Part shown: positions 57,090-64,000 of the stretch, piece by piece
Numbering within the stretch: the stretch's first letter is position 1
Layout of the letters: each line of letters starts with the position of its first letter
Source: Brachybacterium sp042666875
GTDB taxonomy: Bacteria; Actinomycetota; Actinomycetes; Actinomycetales; Dermabacteraceae
Assembly: GCF_042666875.1 (NCBI RefSeq)
Contig: NZ_JBHTCX010000011.1
Span: 310,001 to 374,000, forward strand
Direction of reading: 5' to 3'
Length of the DNA: 64,000 nt
Position numbers and translations under genes: made by a program
Notes under the pieces: model-generated
Databases searched by the model: none
Told to the model about the DNA's origin: nothing
The model's input: only the letters and a program-made list of their open reading frames with translations

Positions 57090-59327
57090 ATGAGCTCAGC
57101 GACGGACACCGAGGCCTCCAGCGGCGCCGACCAGGGCGGGATTGACCAGCGGCACGGCGTTCCGGGCAGCGTTGAACAGGGCAGCACCGAACACGGCATC
57201 ACTGACCAGGGTCGCGACCCGCACGCCTCGATCTACGACCACGGCTTCGTGCGTGTGGCCGCCGTGACCCTGCCCGTCGCGCTCGCCGATCCCGCGACCA
57301 ACGCCGAGCGGCACCTCGAGGTGCTCCGCGATCTGCACGACCAGCAGGTCGGTCTGGCCGTGTTCCCCGAGCTCTCTCTGAGCGGCTACTCCCTCGACGA
57401 CCTGGTGATGCAGGAGCCGCTGCTCGATGCCGTCGAGGCCGCGGTCGCCACCCTGGTCGAGGCCAGCCGTGAGCTGCTGCCGATCATCGTCGTCGGCGCC
57501 CCGCTGCGGCTGCCCCACCGCAGTCGGGTCTTCAACGCCGCGATCACCATCCACCGGGGGGAGATCCTCGGCGTCACCGCCAAGCAGTACCTGCCCACCT
57601 ACCGCGAGTTCTACGAGCGCCGCTGGTACGCGGCGGGCGATGACGTGCCCGGCGGGATGCTGCGGATCGGGGGTCACGACGCGGTGATCTTGCAGGGCCA
57701 GATCATCCCGGTGCCCGACGTGCCGGGGCTGAACCTGTTCGTGGAGATCTGCGAGGACATGTGGGTGCCGATCCCGCCGTCGGCCGAGGCTGCGCTCGCC
57801 GGCGCCACGGTGCTGGTGAACCTCTCCAGCTCCCCCATCACCATCGGACGGGCCGACGAGCGCAAGCTCCTGGCCCGCTCCGCCTCCGACCGCTGCCAGG
57901 CCGCGTACATCTACGCCGCCGCCGGCGAGGGCGAGTCGACCACGGATCTGGCCTGGGACGGGCAGACGTTCGTGTACGAGTGCGGTGACCTGCTGGGGGA
58001 GTCCCAGCGGTTCCCGCAGGGCCCGCGCGCCACCGTCGTCGACGTCGACCTCGAGCACATCGTCGCCGAGCGCCGGCGCCAGAACACCTTCGACGACAAC
58101 CGCCGCAACCTCGCCGAGCCCATCGACCACTACACCTACGGGCCGGAGACGTACCTCTTCGGGGGCGCTCCGGCCGACGGGGCGGGCTCGCCATCGCCCG
58201 CTGCGTCCCCCGCGACCGGCCCTCTGCGTCGGCCGCACCGGCGTTTCCCCTTCGTGCCCGACGACCCGGCCCGCCTGGCCCAGGACTGCTACGAGGCCTA
58301 CAACATCCAGGTCGCGGGGCTGGTGCGTCGGCTCAGCGCGATCGGCGGGGACAAGCCCGGCGGCACGCGTCCTGTCATCGGGGTCTCCGGTGGCCTGGAT
58401 TCCACGCACGCGCTGATCGTGTGCGCGCAGGCCATGGACCGCCTGGGCCGCGACCGCTCCGAGATCCTGGCGTACACGATGCCCGGCTTCGCCACCGGAG
58501 AGACGACACGCTCCAACGCCGAGCTGCTCTCGAAGGCGATCGGCGCGAGCTTCGAGACCATCGACATCCGGCCGGCCTGCACCCAGATGCTGCAGGACAT
58601 GGGCCATCCCTTCGGCCGGGGCGAGGAGGTCTACGACGTCACCTTCGAGAACGTCCAGGCCGGCATGCGCTACGACTATCTCTTCCGCCTGGCCAACCAT
58701 CACGGCGGCATCGTCGTCGGCACCGGCGACCTCTCCGAGCTGGCGCTGGGCTGGGCGACCTACGGTGTGGGCGACCAGATGTCCCACTACGGCGTCAACG
58801 CCGGCGTGCCCAAGACGCTGATCCAGCACCTGATCCGCTGGGTGATCTCCGAGGGACTGTTCGACCAGTCGACCGCGGACCTCCTGCAGGCGGTCCTGGA
58901 CACCGAGATCACCCCGGAGCTGATCCCCACCCGCGAAGGGGAGGAGGCGCAGACCACCGAGGGCTCGATCGGGCCCTACGCGCTGCACGACTTCGCGCTC
59001 TACCACCTGCTGCGCCGCGGCTATGGGCCGGCGAAGATCGCCTACCTCGCCCATCAGATGTGGGGTGACGCCGAGGCCGGCGAGTGGCCCGCCGGATACG
59101 CCGAGGCGGACAAGCGCGCCTACTCCCGCGACGAGATCAAGCACTGGCTGACCGTGTTCACGCGCCGCTTCTTCGCCAACCAGTTCAAGCGCTCCGCCGT
59201 GCCCAACGCGCCGAAGGTCCTCGCCGGCGGCTCCCTGTCCCCGCGCGGCGACTGGCGGATGCCCTCGGACGTCACTGCGAAGGCCTGGCTCGCCGAGATC
59301 GAGCGCGAGGTGCCCGGGGACGCCTGA
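57090..59327 (+). CDS. nadE: Glutamine-dependent NAD+ synthetase
   Basis: 745 residues from ATG 57090. TAGGCT (57078-57083) ends 6 bases before the ATG, so leaderless. A Gly/Gln/Asp-rich 48-residue lead precedes the nitrilase-type glutaminase domain (about 52-345) with the Glu-Lys-Cys triad E94 (VFPELSLSGY), K165 (VTAKQYLPTYREFYE) and C221 (EICEDMWVP). The synthetase domain has the PP-loop SGGLDST (433-439), TMPGFATGETT and the NAD-site strings GTGDLSELALGWATYG and NQFKRSA. It amidates deamido-NAD with ammonia from glutamine, the final step of NAD synthesis. The lead peptide is unusual and might be trimmed from the true start. Confidence 0.95.
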   Translation: MSSATDTEASSGADQGGIDQRHGVPGSVEQGSTEHGITDQGRDPHASIYDHGFVRVAAVTLPVALADPATNAERHLEVLRDLHDQQVGLAVFPELSLSGYSLDDLVMQEPLLDAVEAAVATLVEASRELLPIIVVGAPLRLPHRSRVFNAAITIHRGEILGVTAKQYLPTYREFYERRWYAAGDDVPGGMLRIGGHDAVILQGQIIPVPDVPGLNLFVEICEDMWVPIPPSAEAALAGATVLVNLSSSPITIGRADERKLLARSASDRCQAAYIYAAAGEGESTTDLAWDGQTFVYECGDLLGESQRFPQGPRATVVDVDLEHIVAERRRQNTFDDNRRNLAEPIDHYTYGPETYLFGGAPADGAGSPSPAASPATGPLRRPHRRFPFVPDDPARLAQDCYEAYNIQVAGLVRRLSAIGGDKPGGTRPVIGVSGGLDSTHALIVCAQAMDRLGRDRSEILAYTMPGFATGETTRSNAELLSKAIGASFETIDIRPACTQMLQDMGHPFGRGEEVYDVTFENVQAGMRYDYLFRLANHHGGIVVGTGDLSELALGWATYGVGDQMSHYGVNAGVPKTLIQHLIRWVISEGLFDQSTADLLQAVLDTEITPELIPTREGEEAQTTEGSIGPYALHDFALYHLLRRGYGPAKIAYLAHQMWGDAEAGEWPAGYAEADKRAYSRDEIKHWLTVFTRRFFANQFKRSAVPNAPKVLAGGSLSPRGDWRMPSDVTAKAWLAEIEREVPGDA

Positions 59328-59363
59328 GCGGCGGCGCCCCGGCCTGCTCGCCGGCCTCTCGAC

Positions 59364-60914
59364 TCAGCCCCGCGGCCGGGGCGGCGAGACCAGCCGCGCG
59401 GGCCTGCCATCGGCGTCGACCTCGGGCTCGTAGGGCACGTCGCCGACCGCGGCCTGCTCCACCCGCAGTCGCTCCTCCAGCTGGGCGCGCACGGTCGAGT
59501 ACGCCGGGTCCTCGGCCACGTTGCGCAGCTCCTCGGGATCCTCCTGCAGGTCGTACAGCTCCCAGTACGGCGGGAACAGGTTGCGGCGGGTGCCGGGCAG
59601 CCCGAGCCCGTCGTTGTAGAACCGGATCAGCTTGTACCGCCGGGTGCGGATCCCGTAGTGCGCCAGAGCCCCGTGGATTCCGTCGTCGTTCTCCCAGTAG
59701 CGGTAGTAGAAGGCGGGATCCTCCTGCGGGGGCAGCTCGTCGCGCAGCGCCTCGAAGAAGCTGGTGCCCTGCATCCCGGGGTCCGGCTCCACGCCGGCGG
59801 CGGCGAGGAAGGTGCGGGCGTAGTCCACGTTGGTGACGATCTCCTGGCTGCGCCGGCCGGCGGCCAGCTGCCGCGGATAGCTGAGGATCAGCGGCATCCG
59901 GATGGACTCGTCATACATGAAGCGCTTATCGAACCAGCCGTGGTCGCCGAGGAAGAACCCCTGGTCGGACGCGTACGCGTACAGGGTGTCGTCGAACAGG
60001 CCGCGCTCGTCGAGCGCAGCGGTGAGCCGGCCGACGTTGTCATCGATCGAGGCGACGCACTCGAGGTAGTCCTGCATGTACCGCTGGTACTTCCATACGG
60101 CGAGCTGCTCGTGGTCGAGCCCCTCGGGCGGGTACTGCTTGACGTCCTCGAGGGTGAGGTGGTCGGCGATGCGCATGGCCGCGCGGTGGGCGGCCTCCCC
60201 GCGGGTGGCGTAGTCGTCGTGGAAGGTCGACGGCAGGGGGATCGGGTCGGCGTACAGGCCGCGATGGGCCTCGTCGGGCTCCCAGGGCCGGTGCGGGGCC
60301 TTGTGGTGGACGAGCAGGCACCAGGGCTCGTTCGGCGCCTCGGCCTCCCAGTCCCCGATCCACTCCAGCGCCAGATCGGTGATGACGTCGGTCGTGTACC
60401 CGGTGCGCTGGATATCCCCGTCGGCGGTGCGGAAGACGGGATCGAAGTACTCGCCCTGGTCGTGGAGGATCTCCCAGCGGTCGAAGGCGCGCGGGGCATG
60501 CTCGGGGCCCTCGCCCAGATGCCACTTGCCGACGATCCCGGTGCGGTACCCCTCCTCGTGCAGGCGCGAGACGAAGGTGGGCAGCGAGGAATCCATCGGC
60601 GTGGACAGCGTGGTCACGCCGTTGACGTGGCTGTGGGTCCCGGTGAGGATCGAGGCGCGGCTCGGGGTGCAGATGGAGTTGGTGCAGAAGCAGTCCTCCA
60701 TCACCCAGCCGCGCTCGGCGAGCTCATCCAGGTGCGGGGTGCGATTGACGACGGACCCGTAGGCACCGATGGCGTGGGCGGCATGGTCGTCGGTGAGGAC
60801 CATGAGGATGTTGGGACGGCGGGCGGGTGCGGGCGCGGCCGACGGGGAGGGCGCGGCCGACCGGGAGGGCGCGGCCGACGAGGGCGCGGGATGCGGATCT
60901 GCTGCGGGTGTCAT
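59364..60914 (-). CDS. Sulfatase (formylglycine type)
   Basis: 516 residues from ATG 60914. A 30-residue Ala/Pro/Ser lead, not a signal peptide, precedes the alkaline-phosphatase fold: metal residues D42/D43 in NILMVLTDDHAAHAIG and the formylglycine site C82-T-P-S-R (ICTPSRASIL). Further marks: GKWHLGEGPE, HHKAPHRPWEPDE, SDQGFFLGDHGWFDKRFMYDES. It removes sulfate esters, probably from a sugar, in the cytoplasm; Cys82 must be converted by a maturation enzyme encoded outside the window. It lies 42 bases downstream of a GH1 gene in what looks like one operon with an oligomer ABC transporter. Confidence 0.93.
   Translation of the reverse strand: MTPAADPHPAPSSAAPSRSAAPSPSAAPAPARRPNILMVLTDDHAAHAIGAYGSVVNRTPHLDELAERGWVMEDCFCTNSICTPSRASILTGTHSHVNGVTTLSTPMDSSLPTFVSRLHEEGYRTGIVGKWHLGEGPEHAPRAFDRWEILHDQGEYFDPVFRTADGDIQRTGYTTDVITDLALEWIGDWEAEAPNEPWCLLVHHKAPHRPWEPDEAHRGLYADPIPLPSTFHDDYATRGEAAHRAAMRIADHLTLEDVKQYPPEGLDHEQLAVWKYQRYMQDYLECVASIDDNVGRLTAALDERGLFDDTLYAYASDQGFFLGDHGWFDKRFMYDESIRMPLILSYPRQLAAGRRSQEIVTNVDYARTFLAAAGVEPDPGMQGTSFFEALRDELPPQEDPAFYYRYWENDDGIHGALAHYGIRTRRYKLIRFYNDGLGLPGTRRNLFPPYWELYDLQEDPEELRNVAEDPAYSTVRAQLEERLRVEQAAVGDVPYEPEVDADGRPARLVSPPRPRG
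60833..60884 (-). repeat. 18-bp coding repeats in the sulfatase lead
   Basis: Units GCGCGGCCGACGGGGAGG (60833-60850), a one-base variant (60851-60868) and a third partial copy (60869-60884) encode the Ser-Ala-Ala-Pro-Ser-type lead of the leftward sulfatase. Confidence 0.85.
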
Positions 60915-60956
60915 GGCGACTCTCCGGATCGGAATCGGGATCGGGGGACGGTCGGG

Positions 60957-62147
60957 TCAGGAGTCCTCGACGCTCAGCTCGCCGGCGCGCGCGACCTCGC
61001 CGTACCAGCGGGCGCTGGGCTTGATCTCGCGTTCGAAGGTGTCGGGATCCCAGCTGAGCAGACCGAAGGTGGGGCGGAACCCGCTGGCCCACTCGTAGTT
61101 GTCCAGCAGCGACCAGTACTGGTAGCCGCGCACGTCGATGCCGTCCTCGATCGTGCGGTGGATGCCCTCCAGGGCACCCTGGACGTAGGCGCGGCGGCGC
61201 GTGTCGTCGGCGGTGGCGATGCCGTTCTCCGTGATCATGATCGGCACGTTGCCGCTGAGCTCCCAGGCGCTGCGGATTCCCAGCTCCGAGGCGGGCGGGA
61301 AGAACTCCCAACCGGTCAGCGTGGTCTCGACGCCCTCGGCCACCGGGATCGGGCCGTCGGGTCCGATGAAGGTGCGGGTATAGGCCTGCACGCCCAGGAA
61401 GTCGTCCCCGGCGGAGTTCTCGAGGTACCAGAAGTCGCGCGGGTAGCCGTACTCCTGGAGCTTCTCCTGGCTGCCCTCCTCGCCCGTGGCATGGAAGGCC
61501 TGGGTGGCCACGGTCCAGCCCGAGAGGATGTCGCCGCGGCCCGAGAGCACCTCGCGGGATGCCCGGTGGGAGGCCAACAACTGGTCGGCGACGTGGAGGT
61601 CGGGGAAGGCGAGGCCGTGGGCGACGAGGTTCTCGGCCTTCTCGCCGCCGGCGAGCATCGCGGCGATGTTGGGCTCGTTGATCGTGCACACGTAGCGCAC
61701 GTCGTCCAGGATCGGCAGCACCGTCTCGGTGTAGTGGGCGAACAGCTCGGGGGCGTCGTCGGCCCGCCAGAACCCGTCGCGGTCGAACCACCGCGGCACC
61801 GTGAAGTGCAGCAGGGTCACGATCGGCTCGACGCCGTGCTCGAGGCAGGTGTCGATCATGCGGCGGTAGTGGGCCAGCTCCGCCTTGGAGACGACGCCGC
61901 GCTCGGGCTCGATGCGCGCCCATTCGATGCTGAAGCGGTAGGAGTTCAGCCCCAGCTCGGCGAGGATGCGGATGTCCTCCTCGAACCGGTGGTAGCTGTC
62001 GGCCGCGTCACCGCTGGGCTCGACGACGTGGGTGTCCGGGCGGTGCTCCATCTCCCACCAGTTCGAATTGATGTTGTTGCCCTCGATCTGGTGAGCGGCG
62101 GTGGCGGCGCCCCAGAGGAAGCCGTCGGGGAAGCGGAGCGTGGACAT
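60957..62147 (-). CDS. GH1 family glycosidase (beta-glucosidase-like)
   Basis: 396 residues from ATG 62147. TIM barrel with FPDGFLWGAATAAHQIEGNN at the N-terminus, acid/base E158 in TINEPN, and nucleophile E307 in ITENG. QIEG, the NYRFSIEWARI-type segment (LNSYRFSIEWARIEP) and YWSLLDNYEWASGF complete the set. The hydrolase is cytoplasmic, short for GH1 because loops around 230-250 are trimmed. Glucose, galactose or sulfated sugar substrates are possible. It lies 29 bases downstream of the ABC ATPase gene, so it likely cuts what that transporter brings in, after or before the sulfatase acts. Confidence 0.93.
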   Translation of the reverse strand: MSTLRFPDGFLWGAATAAHQIEGNNINSNWWEMEHRPDTHVVEPSGDAADSYHRFEEDIRILAELGLNSYRFSIEWARIEPERGVVSKAELAHYRRMIDTCLEHGVEPIVTLLHFTVPRWFDRDGFWRADDAPELFAHYTETVLPILDDVRYVCTINEPNIAAMLAGGEKAENLVAHGLAFPDLHVADQLLASHRASREVLSGRGDILSGWTVATQAFHATGEEGSQEKLQEYGYPRDFWYLENSAGDDFLGVQAYTRTFIGPDGPIPVAEGVETTLTGWEFFPPASELGIRSAWELSGNVPIMITENGIATADDTRRRAYVQGALEGIHRTIEDGIDVRGYQYWSLLDNYEWASGFRPTFGLLSWDPDTFEREIKPSARWYGEVARAGELSVEDS

Positions 62148-62176
62148 GGGTCTCCTGTCGTGGGTGTCGGGGTCGG

Positions 62177-64000
62177 TCAGGCGCCGTGGACGCGCCCGGG
62201 GTTGGGGATCGCGTCGAGCAGGCGGATCGTGTACTCGTCGCGCGGCTGCCGCATCACCTGCGCGGTGGGGCCCTGCTCGACCACCCGGCCCTCGTGCAGC
62301 ACGAGGATGTCGTCGGTGATCAGACGGGCGCTGAGCAGGTCGTGCGTGATGTACAGCAGCGACATGCCGGTGCGCTCGCGCAGGTCGCGCAGCAGCGCGA
62401 GCACACCGGCCCGCAGGGAGACGTCGAGCATCGAGACGGGCTCGTCGGCGATGATCACCTGCGGGTCCGCGGCCAGCGCCCGGGCGATCACCACACGCTG
62501 GCGCTGCCCGCCCGAGAGCTGATGGGGGAGCTTCTTGGCGTACTGCTCGACCGGCGTGAGGCCGACGGTCTCCAGCAGCTCGAACACGCGCCGGCGGGCG
62601 CCGTCGCGATGGACGTCGGTGAGGTTGGCGATCGCCCTGCTGAGGGTGTACTCGACCGTGTTCAGCGGGTTCAGGGCCGAATACGGATCCTGGAACACCA
62701 TCTGCACGGTGCGCCGCAGATCCCGCAGCCCGCCCCGGCGCAGCGCACCGACGTCGACCGGTCCCAGCTGGATGCTGCCCTCGGTGGGCTTCTCGACCCC
62801 GGTGATCATCCTCGCCAGCGTCGACTTCCCGCTGCCGGACTGCCCGACCAGCGCCGTGGCCCCGCCCGGGGCGAGCGTGAAGCTGACGTCGTCGACCGCG
62901 AGCACGGGCGCGGCGCGGCGCCGGGGCGGGGCGTAGCGCTTGGTCACGCCCTGGACGCGGAGCTCGGGGCCGTCAGGGACGGCCGGGCCCGAACGGCGTG
63001 CGGAGCCGGCGACGCCCGGTGCCGGCCCGTCGGCCGTCGATCCGGGATGCGGCGGCGGGGCCGACGGGGGGTGCTCGGCCGGCGGATGGTGCTCGGCCGA
63101 CGGATGGTGCTCGGCCGACGGGCCATTCCCGGCCGGCGGCGCCTCACCGTGCGGGGAGGTGGCGCGCAGCTCGGGCGCCTCGAGCCCGGGCAGCGAGACG
63201 TGCTCGGCGCGGGGATCGGCGAAGTGGCTCAGCAGCATCTGGGTGTACTCGTGCTGCGGCCGGTGGAGGATCTCGGCGCTGGGGGCGTCCTCGACGATGC
63301 GGCCGTCGTGCATGACCAGCACGCGGTGCGCTGACTCGAGCACCACCCCCAAGTCATGGCTGATGAGGATGGCGGTGAAGCCCTCCTCGGCCTGCAGCGC
63401 CCGGATGGTGTCCATCACCGCGTGCTGGACCAGGACGTCCAGCGCGGTCGTGGGCTCGTCGAAGACCATCAGCTGCGGCTCCAGCGAGAGGGCGAGCGCG
63501 ATGGTGATGCGCTGGCGCATGCCGCCGGAGAGCTCGAAGGGGTACCGGTCCAGCACCTCCGGGCCCAGGGACACCCGGCCCACGAGCTCCTCGGCCCGCT
63601 GGTCGCGGCGGCCGCTCGCGACATGTCCGTGGGCGGCGAAGATGTCGTGGAAGTGCTTGCGGATGGTGCGCACCGGGTTCAACGTGTTCATCCCGGCCTG
63701 CAGCACCATCGCGAAGCCGCCCTGGCGCTGTGTGCGCAGGGCCTCCTGGCTCATGTGGGCGATGTCGACCTCGCCGAACATCACCCGGCCGCCCTCGATG
63801 CGGGCAGGCGGCTTGGCCAGTGCCGTCAGCGCGAAGCCCAGGGTGGACTTGCCGGAGCCGGATTCCCCCACCAGGCCGATGAACTCCCCGCGGCCGACGT
63901 CGAACGAGACGTCCTTGACCGCATGGGTGGGGCGTGCCCCCACCGGTTCGTAGACGACGGAGAGGTTCTGGACGCTGAGCAGGGGTTCGACTTCTGCCGT
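62177..64000 (-). CDS. Fused oligopeptide/oligosaccharide ABC ATPase (DppD-DppF type), 5' end outside window
   Basis: 607 residues visible; the frame continues past the right edge (…LLSVQNLSVVYEPVG is the usual start of the first domain), so the GTG at 63943 is internal. Two ATPase domains: the first with GESGSGKST, LSGGMRQRI, MVFDEPTTALD; the second with GQSGSGKST, VFQDPYSALNP, LSGGQRQRV, IIADEPVSMLD. They correspond to DppD and DppF of dipeptide-type importers, some of which carry oligosaccharides. The linker has a His-rich segment (AEHHPSAEHHPPAEHPP) that might bind metal. Neighbouring GH1 and sulfatase genes favour an oligosaccharide substrate. Confidence 0.92.
   Translation of the reverse strand, partial: TAEVEPLLSVQNLSVVYEPVGARPTHAVKDVSFDVGRGEFIGLVGESGSGKSTLGFALTALAKPPARIEGGRVMFGEVDIAHMSQEALRTQRQGGFAMVLQAGMNTLNPVRTIRKHFHDIFAAHGHVASGRRDQRAEELVGRVSLGPEVLDRYPFELSGGMRQRITIALALSLEPQLMVFDEPTTALDVLVQHAVMDTIRALQAEEGFTAILISHDLGVVLESAHRVLVMHDGRIVEDAPSAEILHRPQHEYTQMLLSHFADPRAEHVSLPGLEAPELRATSPHGEAPPAGNGPSAEHHPSAEHHPPAEHPPSAPPPHPGSTADGPAPGVAGSARRSGPAVPDGPELRVQGVTKRYAPPRRRAAPVLAVDDVSFTLAPGGATALVGQSGSGKSTLARMITGVEKPTEGSIQLGPVDVGALRRGGLRDLRRTVQMVFQDPYSALNPLNTVEYTLSRAIANLTDVHRDGARRRVFELLETVGLTPVEQYAKKLPHQLSGGQRQRVVIARALAADPQVIIADEPVSMLDVSLRAGVLALLRDLRERTGMSLLYITHDLLSARLITDDILVLHEGRVVEQGPTAQVMRQPRDEYTIRLLDAIPNPGRVHGA
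63071..63124 (-). repeat. Three 18-bp repeats encoding a His-rich linker
   Basis: GGTGCTCGGCCGGCGGAT (63071-63088) and two near-identical copies (63089-63106, 63107-63124) encode Ser/Pro-Ala-Glu-His-His repeats between the two ATPase domains. Confidence 0.88.

Overview
The window is very GC-rich, densely coded DNA typical of an actinobacterium. Several features point to Micrococcales, with a Brachybacterium-like (Dermabacteraceae) genome as my best guess by inference: an Rv2578c-type radical SAM gene, a MetP/MetS methionine importer with a 35-residue partner, a mycothiol-type arsenate reductase beside a thioredoxin-type one, a small bacterial SRP RNA near dnaX and recR, and many promoters whose -10 box lies only 6-8 bases before the start codon (leaderless mRNAs). 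I see no prophage, insertion sequence, CRISPR array or replication origin, so this is mostly ordinary chromosome with accessory transport and sugar-degradation islands.

Layout: 1-1623, two related membrane-anchored extracytoplasmic proteins (one cut by the left edge), the complete one a metallopeptidase-like protein without its metal ligands. 1840-4405, a radical SAM gene under a perfect LexA box, tRNA-Ser(GGA) and a LacI regulator. 4674-10506, an operon-like run of a tandem HAD hydrolase, an ECF transporter (S, fused A-A', T) and a RidA-like protein of unknown substrate; this is the best candidate for an undescribed pathway. 10638-12511, metS/metP. 12892-15442, an ascorbate-type PTS. 15528-18527, an AbgB-like amidohydrolase with an AbgT transporter. 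18753-21948, a PdxH-like oxidase and a divergent arsenic-resistance locus. 22053-28707, a Pr6Pr membrane protein, a heterodimeric ABC exporter, and an ArsR-like regulator with a SRPBCC protein.

28979-31332 pairs a GH43 arabinofuranosidase with an MFS sugar importer. 31555-35260 holds a flavin monooxygenase, a decayed maleylpyruvate-isomerase-like gene, a MerR/DUF4188 divergent pair and an aldo-keto reductase. 35391-39978 carries an AGCS symporter, SRP RNA, a CPBP protease and a DAACS symporter. 40147-51009 has unknown membrane proteins around dnaX and recR, with a GyrI-like gene and a GH125 mannosidase between those two. 51137-56757 contains an ABC-2 exporter pair and a sugar ABC importer. 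57090-64000 has NAD synthetase, then a sulfatase, a GH1 glycosidase and a fused oligopeptide/oligosaccharide ABC ATPase (cut by the right edge), probably one operon for imported sulfated or beta-linked glycans.

Two patterns cut across the window. First, short tandem repeats sit on or directly after stop codons of at least five genes, some repeating the stop codon itself. Second, 18-bp or 36-bp in-frame repeats encode linkers and tails of several proteins. All functional calls come from reading motifs by eye; no database search was run.
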